This document shows positions 17,219 through 26,040 of a stretch of DNA of 38,984 nt, piece after piece. Positions within the stretch are counted from its first letter, which is position 1. Each line of letters starts with the position of its first letter. The notes under the pieces were generated by a model. It was not told the DNA's origin. It ran no database searches and worked only from the letters and a program-made list of their open reading frames with translations. The position numbers and the translations under genes are program-made. Source of the stretch: Helicobacteraceae bacterium (GTDB taxonomy: Bacteria; Campylobacterota; Campylobacteria; Campylobacterales; Sulfurimonadaceae); the NCBI GenBank assembly GCA_021163845.1, contig JAGGTH010000031.1, positions 1 through 38,984 on the forward strand. The letters run 5' to 3'.

Positions 17219-17794
17219 ATGTTGAAAACACTATCGTCAATCGCATTAGCAGGACTCATCGCTGCAGGTATTACAGGATGTGGAGCGAAACCAGCTCCAG
17301 AAGAGGCGGACTTCCGTTGTAAACAAGACAATGTTCTTGCTCCAGAATGGACATGTATGCCTATGGCTGAAGGTGCGTATGCAGGTCTTGGTGTAGCTGC
17401 AAAAAGTAAAGCTGGATACAATATGATGGTCAAAGAAGCACAAGCAAACGGGAGAAGTGACCTTGCACAACAGATCCAAACTCAAGTAAAAGACAAAGTA
17501 GAAAACTTTACTCGTGCTACAGGTGTAGGAAGCGGTGAATCAGTCGATAAAGTCACAACTGCTGTAACAAAACAAATAGCAAAAGTGGATCTTGCGGGTT
17601 CAAAAATGATCAAATCTTGGACACATCCAGCAAATGGATCACTCTATGTACTTATGGCCGTACCTGAGGGTTCTGTGAACCAAGAAGTAAAAGACGCTGT
17701 AAAAACTAGCTTCAAAAATGATGAAGCTCTTTGGCAACAATTTCAATCAAAACAAGCACTTGAGAGTTTAGATAAAGAGTTCCCAACTGAGTAA
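17219..17794 (+). CDS. LPP20-type lipoprotein
   Basis: The 191-residue protein has a lipobox ITGC (Cys21). The mature part contains a Pro-Glu-Trp-Thr-Cys segment and then GAYAGLGVAAKSKAGYNMMVKEAQANGRSDLAQQI, the LPP20 strand-helix core. The C-terminal part (SWTHPANGSLYVLMAVPEG) is the matching last strand. The Cys in FRCKQD and the one in WTCMPM could form a disulfide. The ATG is preceded by AAGGAG. The stop overlaps the start of the next lipoprotein (TAATG). Expected location is the outer membrane. Role unknown. Confidence 0.8.
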   Translation: MLKTLSSIALAGLIAAGITGCGAKPAPEEADFRCKQDNVLAPEWTCMPMAEGAYAGLGVAAKSKAGYNMMVKEAQANGRSDLAQQIQTQVKDKVENFTRATGVGSGESVDKVTTAVTKQIAKVDLAGSKMIKSWTHPANGSLYVLMAVPEGSVNQEVKDAVKTSFKNDEALWQQFQSKQALESLDKEFPTE

Positions 17795-18192
17795 TGAAAA
17801 GAGCTTTTAGTGCATGTTTTCTACTCGTGTTAGCTTTTGCAGGTTGCACCACCCCGCAACCTGCTGTCAATCAAAAGCCAGCATGGATACTCAACCCTAA
17901 CATCAACAATCAACGCGGAGCAGTAGGTGTAGCTGCAATCCCTTATGATCAAAAAATATCTACGCAAAGAAAACTCGCAATAACACGTGCATTAGATGAA
18001 CTTTCTCTCCAACAAGGGGTCCAAGTCCAGCTTGACATGCAAAAATCTGAAAAATATTCCAATGGTTCTTTAAGCACGAGTCTTGATTCGCAAAGTAGCT
18101 ACAAAGCCAATGCAAGGACAACTGCACATATTGAAGATGTATGGGAAGATAAACGCTCAGGCGAGCTCTATATATGGATGGTCATCGATTAA
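17794..18192 (+). CDS. Short LPP20-type lipoprotein
   Basis: The 132-residue protein has a lipobox FAGC (Cys18) followed by KPAWILNPNINNQRGAVGVAAIP and RKLAITRALDELSLQQGVQVQ, a compact version of the LPP20 core. The C-terminal WEDKRSGELYIWMVID is the closing strand. It overlaps the preceding lipoprotein gene by one base, so the two are translated together. The three adjacent proteins (16161, 17219, 17794) share this core at different lengths and likely arose by duplication. They may form a hetero-oligomer in the outer membrane, which is inference only. Confidence 0.78.
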   Translation: MKRAFSACFLLVLAFAGCTTPQPAVNQKPAWILNPNINNQRGAVGVAAIPYDQKISTQRKLAITRALDELSLQQGVQVQLDMQKSEKYSNGSLSTSLDSQSSYKANARTTAHIEDVWEDKRSGELYIWMVID

Positions 18193-18217
18193 GATTCCAT
18201 CCCCTCACTAATTCTGC

Positions 18218-18223
18218 TATAAT
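18218..18223 (+). promoter_or_regulatory. -10 box of der
   Basis: TATAAT in CTGCTATAATTTC lies 69 bases before the der start codon. The leader is longer than for the neighbouring genes. Confidence 0.6.
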
Positions 18224-18292
18224 TTCAGATATATTTAAATATCTTTTATACTGCTCCTATAAAACATAAATCAGAATAACACAAGGTCATAC

Positions 18293-19777
18293 ATGAAAAA
18301 AATAGCTATTATTGGTCGCCCTAATGTTGGAAAAAGTTCACTTTTTAATAGACTTGTCAAAAAAAGAGATGCGATCACATCTGATCTGGCAGGAACAACA
18401 AGGGATGTAAAAAGAAGAAATGCGATCATCCTTAACAAACAAGTTGAACTCCTTGACACGGGTGGACTCGATCAAGGATGCGAACTCTACGATAAGATCA
18501 AAGAAAAATCACTAGAAGCTGCACATAAGGCAGACATTATCCTTTTTATGGTGGATGGAAAAGGACTTCCAGAGGAAGATGACAAAAAACTTTTTTATCA
18601 GCTTCAAGCTCTTGGAAAAGATGTTGCACTTGTTGTAAACAAAATCGATAATGACAAAATGAAAGAGAAACTTTGGGAGTATTATGAGTTTGGAACAGAT
18701 GCTATTTTTGGGATCTCTGTTGCACATAACCGTAATACGGTAGAGCTTTTTGACTGGATCGCGAGCAAGGTTCCAGATAGCGATATTGTTCAAGAAAATG
18801 AAGAAGAGAACACTATTGGTATCATAGAACCTGAGATCAGTGATGATGAGTATTTTGCTTCTTATGAATATGACGAAGAGGATGATGGATTTTTCTACCC
18901 TGAAGAGGGAGAGGATGAAGAGATAATAGAGGAAGACTCTATCTTTGCACAAAACGACCTTATCAAAGAGTTTGATCCAGAAGATTTAAACCATATCAAG
19001 ATCGCAATCATAGGACGTACAAACGTTGGAAAAAGCTCTCTTTTGAATGCTCTCTTGGGTGAAGAACGTTCGGTAGTAAGTAGTGTTGCGGGAACTACGA
19101 TCGATCCAATTGATGAAAGTATAGATTATAAAGACAAACAACTCACTTTTGTCGATACCGCAGGTCTGAGACGTCGCGGAAAGATACTAGGAATCGAAAA
19201 ATATGCACTTATGCGCACAACAGAGATGCTTGAAAATTCCAATATGGCGCTTGTTGTTTTAGATGCGAGTGAGCCTTTTCTCGATCTCGATGAAAAGATC
19301 GCAGGCCTTGTGGACAAGAATAGACTGGCATGTATCATTGTACTCAACAAGTGGGATATTGCTAAGCGTGACGATTATGACAAGATCATAAAAGAGGTAC
19401 GTGAGCGTTTTAAGTTTTTGGCATATGCTCCGATCATCACCCTCTCAGCACAAACGCACCAAAGGGTCGATAAACTTTACGATATGATCCTTCAGATCAA
19501 TGAGAACTACTCACAAAGGATTCCAACTTCAAAACTCAATGAAGTGATGGAAAAAGCGATGCGCAGACACCAACTCCCATCAATGCATGGTCAGATCATA
19601 CGTATCTATTATGCAACACAGTATGAAACACGACCACCAAAGATAGCAATTGTGATGAACAAACCAAGAGGTTTGCATTTTACCTATAGAAGATATCTGA
19701 CAAATAAACTCAGAGAAGCGTTTAACTTTACGGGGACTCCACTTTTATTTAAAGCGAAAAAAAGAGGGGAAAAATAA
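18293..19777 (+). CDS. der: Ribosome biogenesis GTPase Der (EngA)
   Basis: The 494-residue protein has two tandem GTPase domains. The first has GRPNVGKSSLFN near residue 8, DTGG and NKID. The second has GRTNVGKSSLLN near residue 240, DTAGLRRRGK and NKWD. A C-terminal KH-like domain (about 400-494) follows. Der acts in late 50S subunit assembly. The linker between the GTPase domains is long and very acidic (repeated Glu and Asp, residues about 165-225), a feature also seen in other Campylobacterota. Its stop codon lies in the loop of a terminator hairpin. Confidence 0.95.
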   Translation: MKKIAIIGRPNVGKSSLFNRLVKKRDAITSDLAGTTRDVKRRNAIILNKQVELLDTGGLDQGCELYDKIKEKSLEAAHKADIILFMVDGKGLPEEDDKKLFYQLQALGKDVALVVNKIDNDKMKEKLWEYYEFGTDAIFGISVAHNRNTVELFDWIASKVPDSDIVQENEEENTIGIIEPEISDDEYFASYEYDEEDDGFFYPEEGEDEEIIEEDSIFAQNDLIKEFDPEDLNHIKIAIIGRTNVGKSSLLNALLGEERSVVSSVAGTTIDPIDESIDYKDKQLTFVDTAGLRRRGKILGIEKYALMRTTEMLENSNMALVVLDASEPFLDLDEKIAGLVDKNRLACIIVLNKWDIAKRDDYDKIIKEVRERFKFLAYAPIITLSAQTHQRVDKLYDMILQINENYSQRIPTSKLNEVMEKAMRRHQLPSMHGQIIRIYYATQYETRPPKIAIVMNKPRGLHFTYRRYLTNKLREAFNFTGTPLLFKAKKRGEK

Positions 19778-19786
19778 ATTCCCCTC
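19757..19786 (-). terminator. Rho-independent terminator of the hemJ operon
   Basis: On the minus strand GAGGGGAA (from 19786) pairs with TTCCCCTC (to 19764) around a 7-base loop and is followed by seven T. The hairpin overlaps the end of der, so it may also shape the 3' end of that convergent transcript. Confidence 0.75.
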
Positions 19787-19791
19787 CAAGA

Positions 19792-20214
19792 TCAAAACGG
19801 CTTAAAGATCACGAGTGCGACTATCACTAAAAGTAAAAGTGTAGGCACCTCGTTGTAATAGCGAAAGAATTTTCCACTCTTAATACATTTACCCTCTAAA
19901 AACTGTACTCGATAACGATTGAGTGAATAAAAATAGACTATCAAGATCACAACAAGTAAGATCTTAAAATGGATCCATCCATTTCCAGCAAATCCGTAGA
20001 TATATGCAAGTGTTAATCCACTCAATACAGTCGCCCACATTGCGGGTACACCGATATACTTATAGATCTTAAACTCCATCACCTCAATAACGTCACAAAA
20101 ACCTTTATTCTCTCTATTTTCTGCATGATAAACTAAAAGACGTGGCATATAAAAGAGTGCCGCAAACCATGAGATAAGTGAGAGAATATGAAACCAAAGA
20201 ATCCAGTTATACAT
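19792..20214 (-). CDS. hemJ: HemJ-type protoporphyrinogen IX oxidase
   Basis: The 140-residue membrane protein has four predicted helices. It starts MYNWILWFHILSLISWFAALFYMPRLLVYH, which has the conserved His of the first helix. The central HFKILLV carries the conserved Lys and the end has YNEVPTLLLL. HemJ oxidises protoporphyrinogen IX in bacteria that lack HemG and HemY. This matches hemB in the same window, although the two genes are not linked. The ATG has AAGGGG 8 bases upstream. It lies 10 bases after the preceding outer-membrane gene, likely as one transcript. Confidence 0.88.
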   Translation of the reverse strand: MYNWILWFHILSLISWFAALFYMPRLLVYHAENRENKGFCDVIEVMEFKIYKYIGVPAMWATVLSGLTLAYIYGFAGNGWIHFKILLVVILIVYFYSLNRYRVQFLEGKCIKSGKFFRYYNEVPTLLLLVIVALVIFKPF

Positions 20215-20224
20215 CCAAAGCCCC

Positions 20225-20824
20225 TTAAAACTTTTTCTCTAGGTAGAAACAGTTATAGTTTGTACCACCTTTTTCAACACTATTGACTAGTCCAAAAATA
20301 CTTGAACGGTGCTTGATAAGAAAGCCTAATGTCGTATCTTCGAGCTCTTTGAATCTCAAAGCACGACCTAGATCAAAATCGAGTGTAAAATCCAAATAAT
20401 TAAGATATTTTGAGGTTTTATCACCCTCTTCTACCGCTTCAATATACTCTGCATAAAGGGTTGAGCTCACGTACGATCCCCCTTCGCCAAAGCCTAGACG
20501 AAAACGCTGAGACCACAGATCAAGATTGTAAAATAATTTGATATAAAGAGTTCCTTCATAAACATTTTGTTTCATACTATCTTCATCAAAATAAGCGACC
20601 CCTCCATACACATACAAATCTAAAGGCAAATCATAGATATCTTTTGCCAAAAGGTATCCAACATCCAAAGCTGTTACTTTTAAATTATTGGGATGTTCTT
20701 TAATATGTCCACCCAAGATCTCACCAAAATCACTATCAACAGCCATACCATGTGCTACGCGCACAGAATAATCCTGCGATGCACTCAAGTGCAAAAACAA
20801 GAACAGTAATAAAATATACTTCAA
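20225..20824 (-). CDS. Predicted small outer-membrane beta-barrel protein
   Basis: The 199-residue protein starts at TTG (AGGG lies 6 bases upstream). It has a signal peptide (MKYILLLFLFLHLSA) and then alternating aromatic strands ending in Phe (NCFYLEKKF), as outer-membrane barrels do. The segment IKHRSSIFGLVNSVEKGGTN near the C-terminus recalls the His-Ser region of PagL-type lipid A deacylases, but the match is too weak for a call. It lies 21 bases after the short hpf and 10 bases before hemJ. Function unknown. Confidence 0.65.
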   Translation of the reverse strand: MKYILLLFLFLHLSASQDYSVRVAHGMAVDSDFGEILGGHIKEHPNNLKVTALDVGYLLAKDIYDLPLDLYVYGGVAYFDEDSMKQNVYEGTLYIKLFYNLDLWSQRFRLGFGEGGSYVSSTLYAEYIEAVEEGDKTSKYLNYLDFTLDFDLGRALRFKELEDTTLGFLIKHRSSIFGLVNSVEKGGTNYNCFYLEKKF

Positions 20825-20845
20825 TAACTACCCTAGTGCTGAATT

Positions 20846-21175
20846 TTAAACATCTAAAGGTTCAAGCTCTCTTACAGAGGTTGCTTGTTTGCTTGTCATT
20901 TTTTCATGCAAACGACGAAGCGCTGTTGTAGCTCTATCTACCGCCAAGTCGATTGCCGCATCAAGAACTGCATCACTTTGATTGATTACAACTGGTTGCG
21001 CGTGTGCTACATGAATATCAAACTCAACATTAACATCTTTTTTTTGTGCTTCGATATTGACATTGACCGTCGTAATATCGAGTCCATATTTTGAAAAAGC
21101 ATCCACTGCAGCCTCAATATGACTACGTAGTTGATCGTGAAGGGTTATATCTTTTGTTCTGATCTGTACATTCAT
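20846..21175 (-). CDS. Ribosome hibernation factor, short form
   Basis: The 109-residue protein matches the S30AE/HPF core (MNVQIRTKDITLHDQLRSHI, DLAVDRATTALRRLHEKM) but lacks the C-terminal dimerisation domain of long HPF. The ATG at 21175 is chosen because AAAGGAT lies 6 bases upstream and it aligns with the family start. The preceding in-frame residues are unlike HPF. Its first domain closely resembles that of the long HPF at 6483 (KYGLDITTVNV against KYNMDIISVNV), so the two are paralogues. Short forms usually act with RMF or as YfiA-type inactivators of 70S ribosomes. Here it is the first gene before the barrel gene and hemJ. Confidence 0.88.
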   Translation of the reverse strand: MNVQIRTKDITLHDQLRSHIEAAVDAFSKYGLDITTVNVNIEAQKKDVNVEFDIHVAHAQPVVINQSDAVLDAAIDLAVDRATTALRRLHEKMTSKQATSVRELEPLDV

Positions 21176-21256
21176 TTTGTATCCTTTATAAAGCAAAACT
21201 GCTCTTACTTTTAATATGTAAATCCTAACACATTCTTGCTGAAACACTCTTTTGGC

Positions 21257-21262
21257 TATAAT
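21257..21262 (+). promoter_or_regulatory. -10 box of trpS
   Basis: TATAAT in TTGGCTATAATACG lies 26 bases before the trpS start. An AGGAAA ribosome-binding site is between them. Confidence 0.65.
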
Positions 21263-21288
21263 ACGAAAAAAATTTAGGAAAAACTATA

Positions 21289-22254
21289 ATGAGAGTATTT
21301 ACAGGGATACAACCATCGGGTGATCTACATATTGGAAACTATTTTGGATCGATCAAACAGATGCTTCATGCACAAGAGACAAGTGATACTTTTGCTTTTA
21401 TTGCCAACTACCATGCTATGACGAGTTTAAGCGATGGAAAACGTTTGGCAGAGCTTACAATGCAAGCTGCAACAGACTTTCTCTCACTGGGTATCGATCC
21501 AAATAAAGCAACATTTTGGGTACAGTCAGATTGTAAAGAGGTACTTGAGCTTTACTGGATACTCTCCTCTTTTACCCCTATGGGACTCTTAGAACGCGCG
21601 CATAGCTATAAAGATAAAACAGCTAAAGGGATCGCAGCAAACCACTCTCTTTTCTCTTATCCTGTTTTGATGGCTGCGGATATTTTACTCTTTTCTCCAG
21701 ATGTCGTTCCTGTAGGAAAAGATCAGATCCAGCACGTTGAGATCGCACGTGATATCGCTATTAAATTTAATAACCAATATGGAGATATTCTCAAGCTTCC
21801 TACATTTCGTGTCGATGATACTGTCGCTACAGTTCCAGGAACAGATGGTCAAAAGATGTCAAAAAGCTATGGTAATACGATCAATATCTTTGGGGAGGAG
21901 AAAGCACAGCTTAAAACTATTAAAAAAATAGTTACAGAAGCTGTCCCTCTAGAAGATCCAAAAGAGTTTGAAAACTGTAATATTTACAATCTTGCAAAAC
22001 TCTTTTTAGAGCCTAGTGATCTCCGTGCTCTTGAGAAAAGATATACACAAGGTGGTGAGGGTCATGGACACTTTAAACTTTATCTAGCCGACGTGATTTG
22101 GGATCATTTTGCAGATGCTAGAGCAAAACGAAGCTACTATGAAAAGAATCAAAACGAAGTAAGAGAGATTTTACATATGGGCGCTCAAAAAGCAAGAGAA
22201 GAAGCACTTCCAATGATCGAGAAGATCAGAAGTGCTACAGGAATTTTATACTAA
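21289..22254 (+). CDS. trpS: Tryptophanyl-tRNA synthetase
   Basis: This 321-residue class I aminoacyl-tRNA synthetase charges tRNA-Trp. The HIGH-type motif is GIQPSGDLHIGNYFG near the N-terminus and the KMSKS loop is DGQKMSKSYGN near residue 190. The length matches bacterial TrpS (about 320-340). The conserved PVGKDQIQHVE block is also present. It has its own promoter. The stop is one base from the stop of the convergent cytochrome gene, so the two transcripts share their 3' ends and no clear terminator is visible. Confidence 0.95.
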   Translation: MRVFTGIQPSGDLHIGNYFGSIKQMLHAQETSDTFAFIANYHAMTSLSDGKRLAELTMQAATDFLSLGIDPNKATFWVQSDCKEVLELYWILSSFTPMGLLERAHSYKDKTAKGIAANHSLFSYPVLMAADILLFSPDVVPVGKDQIQHVEIARDIAIKFNNQYGDILKLPTFRVDDTVATVPGTDGQKMSKSYGNTINIFGEEKAQLKTIKKIVTEAVPLEDPKEFENCNIYNLAKLFLEPSDLRALEKRYTQGGEGHGHFKLYLADVIWDHFADARAKRSYYEKNQNEVREILHMGAQKAREEALPMIEKIRSATGILY

Positions 22255-22255
22255 G

Positions 22256-23446
22256 TTATTTAAGTTTTATGGTTTTAGAGGTGATAAAAAACTTCTGAGA
22301 CCAGATAGGCTCTTTGAGCTTCAGTAAGGAGTGTACTTCATCATTTACCAAACGATACGAAAGTATAACCTCTACCCTATTTGCCCCTGGGACATTTTCT
22401 ACTTTTAAAATTCTTTTTCCATTTGCTGGAATACTCATATCTTTAGAAGCCTCTACAGCTAAGTGTGGGATCGTAGGCTTCTCTCTTTTATCTGTGTAGT
22501 GTCGTGTCAATGAGAGTGTTTTCGTATCCAAAATAGAAGAGTCTTTTTTATAGATCACATCTACAACTAACTCTCTAGAGCCAAACCCACTTGGGATGTT
22601 ATGAGGTTGTGGATTAGAGATGGAGAGTACTGTTTCCTCTTTTTTCTGCCAGATCGCAAGTCTTAGAGCGTCCTTCCAAAGTGTTTCAGTATGAGCACCT
22701 ATAAAGCCGTGACTACGTATATCACGTTGCTTCGCTTTTCCATTATCTATTTTATAAGTTGAAGCGTAGCCTTTTCTTTTCTCCCCCATATGACAATCGA
22801 CACAGCCCTTCTCACCTTTTTTATATTCACTATGCATATCTGTAAAAACAAAGTCGCTTACTGATCTATCATTTGCATGACATACAAAACAAAGTTGGTC
22901 AGATTTTTCATCCATAAAATCTCTATGTTCTACTTTATGATAAGGAGATCTTGCATCTTCATATGGTCCTGTCATCACTCCTGATTTCGTCCATTCTATA
23001 CGGTTAATTCCACGAAAACTTTCATCTCTATCTGCATGTATCTTGTCAATATTATGACAAACAACACAGTTGATCCCCTCATCAATCGCATCACTTTGCA
23101 AGGCTTTGTTCACCTTTGAATCTTTATCCAAATTCATGACAGCCATGATCTCATAATCCATACCGGTGGATGTAACAGAGATTCTTGGATTGTGACATGT
23201 TGCACATTGTACCTTGACACCATTGAGACTTTTTCTTGTTTTTCTACTTACATACTCAATAGAAGCACGAAAATATTCATCATTTTGGTAATGAGATTTT
23301 GCATGCCACGAGGACTCCCAATCTTTTACAAGATGAACATGACATGCTTTACATTGCGAAGAATCTTTAAAACGATCTCCTATTTCAGTCACTTTTGCAC
23401 CCATTAAAGATGCAACCATCACAAGTGATATAAAAATATACTTCAT
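22256..23446 (-). CDS. Periplasmic pentahaem c-type cytochrome
   Basis: The 396-residue protein has a signal peptide (MKYIFISLVMVASLMGA) and five CxxCH haem motifs: CKACH, CATCH, CVVCH, CFVCH and CVDCH. These fall in the first 220 residues, as in the cytochrome c554 family. The C-terminal part (about 240-396) is beta-rich and contains NPQPHNIPSGFGSREL, similar to a block in the pentahaem lipoprotein at 35540. The electron donor and acceptor are not evident. The ATG follows the argF stop directly, with GGGAG inside argF as ribosome-binding site. A cytochrome behind a biosynthetic gene suggests shared transcription and not shared function. Confidence 0.87.
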   Translation of the reverse strand: MKYIFISLVMVASLMGAKVTEIGDRFKDSSQCKACHVHLVKDWESSWHAKSHYQNDEYFRASIEYVSRKTRKSLNGVKVQCATCHNPRISVTSTGMDYEIMAVMNLDKDSKVNKALQSDAIDEGINCVVCHNIDKIHADRDESFRGINRIEWTKSGVMTGPYEDARSPYHKVEHRDFMDEKSDQLCFVCHANDRSVSDFVFTDMHSEYKKGEKGCVDCHMGEKRKGYASTYKIDNGKAKQRDIRSHGFIGAHTETLWKDALRLAIWQKKEETVLSISNPQPHNIPSGFGSRELVVDVIYKKDSSILDTKTLSLTRHYTDKREKPTIPHLAVEASKDMSIPANGKRILKVENVPGANRVEVILSYRLVNDEVHSLLKLKEPIWSQKFFITSKTIKLK

Positions 23447-24373
23447 TTATTTCTCCCTTTGTTGATCAAGCCAAACCATCAAACCTTTTTGTGCGTGTAG
23501 TCTGTTTTCAGCCTCTGTAAAAACAATATCGGCATGTCCTTCAAGCACAGACTCACTCACTTCCTGCCCGCGGTAGGCTGGAAGACAGTGTAAAAACTTT
23601 GCACCTTTTTTTGCAAGGCACATTTTGAGATCATCGACGATATATCCCTCAAATGCTTTGACTCTTTGCTCTTTTTCATCCTCTTGTCCCATAGATGCCC
23701 AAGTATCCGTTGTTACGATAGTCGCACCACGAATCGCCTCTTTTGGGTCATTGGATACTGTGATATTCGCCCCACTCTCTTTGGCAAGTTTCAGTGCATC
23801 TTCTAGCACTTTACTATCCACCTCGTACCCTTTTGGTGTTGCGATTCTCAGATCAAACCCCATCTTTGAAGCGAGCATAAGCCAAGAGTGTGTCATATTG
23901 TTTCCATCACCAACATACGCTACTTTTGCACCCTCAGCGATTCCATATTCTACCATCGTCATATAATCAGCCAAAAGCTGTACAGGGTGGTATGAATCCG
24001 TCAGACCATTGATCACAGGTACTTTAGAGAACGAAGCAAACTCTTCTATCATAGAGTGTTCAAAAGTACGGATCATCACCATATCACACATACTAGAGAT
24101 CACTCGTGCTGTATCTTTGATCGGCTCACCGCGCCCCAAATGAATATCACGATTGGATAAGAACAGAGCATGTCCACCAAGTTGGAACATCCCAGTCTCA
24201 AAACTCACACGTGTACGTGTTGAACTTTTTTCAAAGATCATCGCTAATGTTTTGCTTTTGAGTTGCTGTTTGTGTGTTCCCGATTTGAGATCTTTTTTGA
24301 TCTCTAAACCTAGTTCTATAATCTCTAGAATCTCTTCTTTTGTAAAATCTTTCAGTGTTAAAAAGTGTCTCAA
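23447..24373 (-). CDS. argF: Ornithine carbamoyltransferase
   Basis: The 308-residue enzyme makes citrulline from ornithine and carbamoyl phosphate in arginine synthesis. Conserved sites are STRTRVSFE (carbamoyl-phosphate binding), HPVQ-like [11 protein letters not shown] and [12 protein letters not shown] (catalytic Cys). It starts at a TTG codon with AGGA at 6-7 bases upstream. It lies 64 bases after hemB on the same strand, in a gap that may hold its own promoter, and runs directly into the pentahaem cytochrome gene. Confidence 0.94.
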   Translation of the reverse strand: MRHFLTLKDFTKEEILEIIELGLEIKKDLKSGTHKQQLKSKTLAMIFEKSSTRTRVSFETGMFQLGGHALFLSNRDIHLGRGEPIKDTARVISSMCDMVMIRTFEHSMIEEFASFSKVPVINGLTDSYHPVQLLADYMTMVEYGIAEGAKVAYVGDGNNMTHSWLMLASKMGFDLRIATPKGYEVDSKVLEDALKLAKESGANITVSNDPKEAIRGATIVTTDTWASMGQEDEKEQRVKAFEGYIVDDLKMCLAKKGAKFLHCLPAYRGQEVSESVLEGHADIVFTEAENRLHAQKGLMVWLDQQREK

Positions 24374-24437
24374 GTGTTTTTCCTAATTATTAAAAGTTAC
24401 ATATTCTAATATAGTTTTCTTTAAACTAACAAAAATA

Positions 24438-25409
24438 TTAGTTTTTCAACATCTTTGCTACCTCTTTTGCATGGTAGGAGATGATGATATCTGCGCCTGC
24501 TCTTTTGAAACTCATCATAGTTTCCATCACGACACGCTCATAATCGATCAGACCATGTTTGCCTGCGAGTTTGAGCATCGCATACTCTCCACTCACGTTG
24601 TATACAGCAAGAGGGAGGGATGTATTGTCTTTTATTTCACGTACGATATCTAGGTAAGCAAGGGCTGGTTTAACCATTAAAATATCAGCCCCCTGCAATT
24701 CATCTGAGATACTCTCTGCTACAGCCTCACGGCGATTTGCAGGGTCCATTTGATACGAACCGCGATCTCCGAAACTCGGAGTTGATTCGGCTACATCCCT
24801 AAATGGTCCATAATACGCACTTGCAAATTTTGTCGAATAACTCATAATTGGAAGATTTGGATAGCCCCCATTATCAAAAGCCTCTCGCAGTGTCTGAATA
24901 ATTCCATCCATCATTCCAGATGGAGCGATCATATCTGCTCCCGCTTTTGCATGGACAAGTGCTTGGGATGCTGAGATCTCAAGTGTTGCATCGTTGTCTA
25001 CTGTTTCGTGCTTATGATCGATGATCCCACAGTGTCCATGATCTGTATATTCACAAAAGCAAAGATCAGTAACGACGAACATATCAGGATGCGCTTTTTT
25101 TATAGCACGTACGCATGAAGCGATGATCCCATGATCACAAAGTGCATCTGAACCAATGGAATCCTTCACATCCGGAATTCCAAAAAGGATAATTGCATTC
25201 ATTCCAAGAGATTTGAGCTCCACGCATTCTTCTAAGATCACATCTATACTCATCTGGTACACGCCTGGCATCGAGGAAACTTCTGTTTTTATCCCCTCAC
25301 CGCTACGTACAAACAATGGATAGATAAAATCATTGACACTAAGTGTCGTTTCACGAGTGAGTGAACGAAGAGTTTTATTGAGGCGAGTTCTGCGAAATCT
25401 TTGAAACAT
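24438..25409 (-). CDS. hemB: Delta-aminolevulinic acid dehydratase (porphobilinogen synthase)
   Basis: The 323-residue enzyme joins two aminolevulinate molecules to porphobilinogen, the second common step of haem synthesis. The two Schiff-base lysines are in [15 protein letters not shown] and [10 protein letters not shown]. The three-cysteine zinc site is [12 protein letters not shown]. The ATG has AAAGG nearby. It diverges from ribA across 67 bases. Confidence 0.95.
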   Translation of the reverse strand: MFQRFRRTRLNKTLRSLTRETTLSVNDFIYPLFVRSGEGIKTEVSSMPGVYQMSIDVILEECVELKSLGMNAIILFGIPDVKDSIGSDALCDHGIIASCVRAIKKAHPDMFVVTDLCFCEYTDHGHCGIIDHKHETVDNDATLEISASQALVHAKAGADMIAPSGMMDGIIQTLREAFDNGGYPNLPIMSYSTKFASAYYGPFRDVAESTPSFGDRGSYQMDPANRREAVAESISDELQGADILMVKPALAYLDIVREIKDNTSLPLAVYNVSGEYAMLKLAGKHGLIDYERVVMETMMSFKRAGADIIISYHAKEVAKMLKN

Positions 25410-25425
25410 TTACAACCTTTTTTGC

Positions 25426-25431
25426 TATAAT
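25426..25431 (+). promoter_or_regulatory. -10 box of ribA in the hemB-ribA divergent region
   Basis: TATAAT in TTTGCTATAATAATT lies 45 bases before the ribA ATG. The opposite strand of the same stretch offers TATTAT for hemB, so the two promoters may overlap. A second possible plus-strand box, TATAAA at 25461-25466, lies 10 bases before the ATG. Confidence 0.5.
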
Positions 25432-25476
25432 AATTTTAATTTACGATGATTATACCAAATTATAAAGTTTAAACAG

Positions 25477-26040
25477 ATGAATATACAGATTTCCCAAGAA
25501 GCAAATTTACCCTCAAGATTTGGCGATTTTAAAGTTAAATCTTTTAAAGAAAAAGACAAAGAACATCTCGTTATCTACACAGACCATATGGAAAAAACAC
25601 CAATTGTTAGAGTCCATTCTGAGTGCCTCACAGGGGATGCTATAGGGAGCCTTAAATGTGACTGCCGTGACCAACTCGAATATGCGTTGAGTATGATTGC
25701 AAAGACAGGAGGTATGGTGATATATCTGCGTCAAGAGGGAAGAAATATCGGGTTATTTAATAAGATCAATGCCTATGCACTCCAAGACAAGGGGCTTAAC
25801 ACTATCGAAGCCAATCATCAGCTTGGATTTGCAGCGGATGAACGTAGCTATGAGATAGTCACCACCATCTTACACCATTTTAATATTCATGCAATCAAAC
25901 TTCTCACCAATAATCCAAATAAAATAAGCTCTATCTCTGATGTGAAGATTGTCGAGCGTATCCCAATAATAATGAAGTCCAATAAATTCAATGAGGGGTA
26001 TATCAATGTTAAAAAAGATGAAATGGGACATCTTTTTTAG
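25477..26040 (+). CDS. ribA: GTP cyclohydrolase II
   Basis: The 187-residue enzyme opens the GTP ring in the first step of riboflavin synthesis. The zinc site is within VHSECLTGDAIGSLKCDC (three Cys). The nucleotide-binding block is YLRQEGRNIGL. It is the stand-alone RibA form and not the RibBA fusion. The ribosome-binding site is poor. Its 3' end overlaps the next gene by 35 bases, counting the start at 26006. Confidence 0.93.
   Translation: MNIQISQEANLPSRFGDFKVKSFKEKDKEHLVIYTDHMEKTPIVRVHSECLTGDAIGSLKCDCRDQLEYALSMIAKTGGMVIYLRQEGRNIGLFNKINAYALQDKGLNTIEANHQLGFAADERSYEIVTTILHHFNIHAIKLLTNNPNKISSISDVKIVERIPIIMKSNKFNEGYINVKKDEMGHLF

Noticed and set aside
25461-25476. ribA as a sixth leaderless gene using TATAAA at 25461
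   Set aside because: The spacing to the ATG is 10 bases and a perfect TATAAT exists at 25426, so the case is much weaker than the other five.
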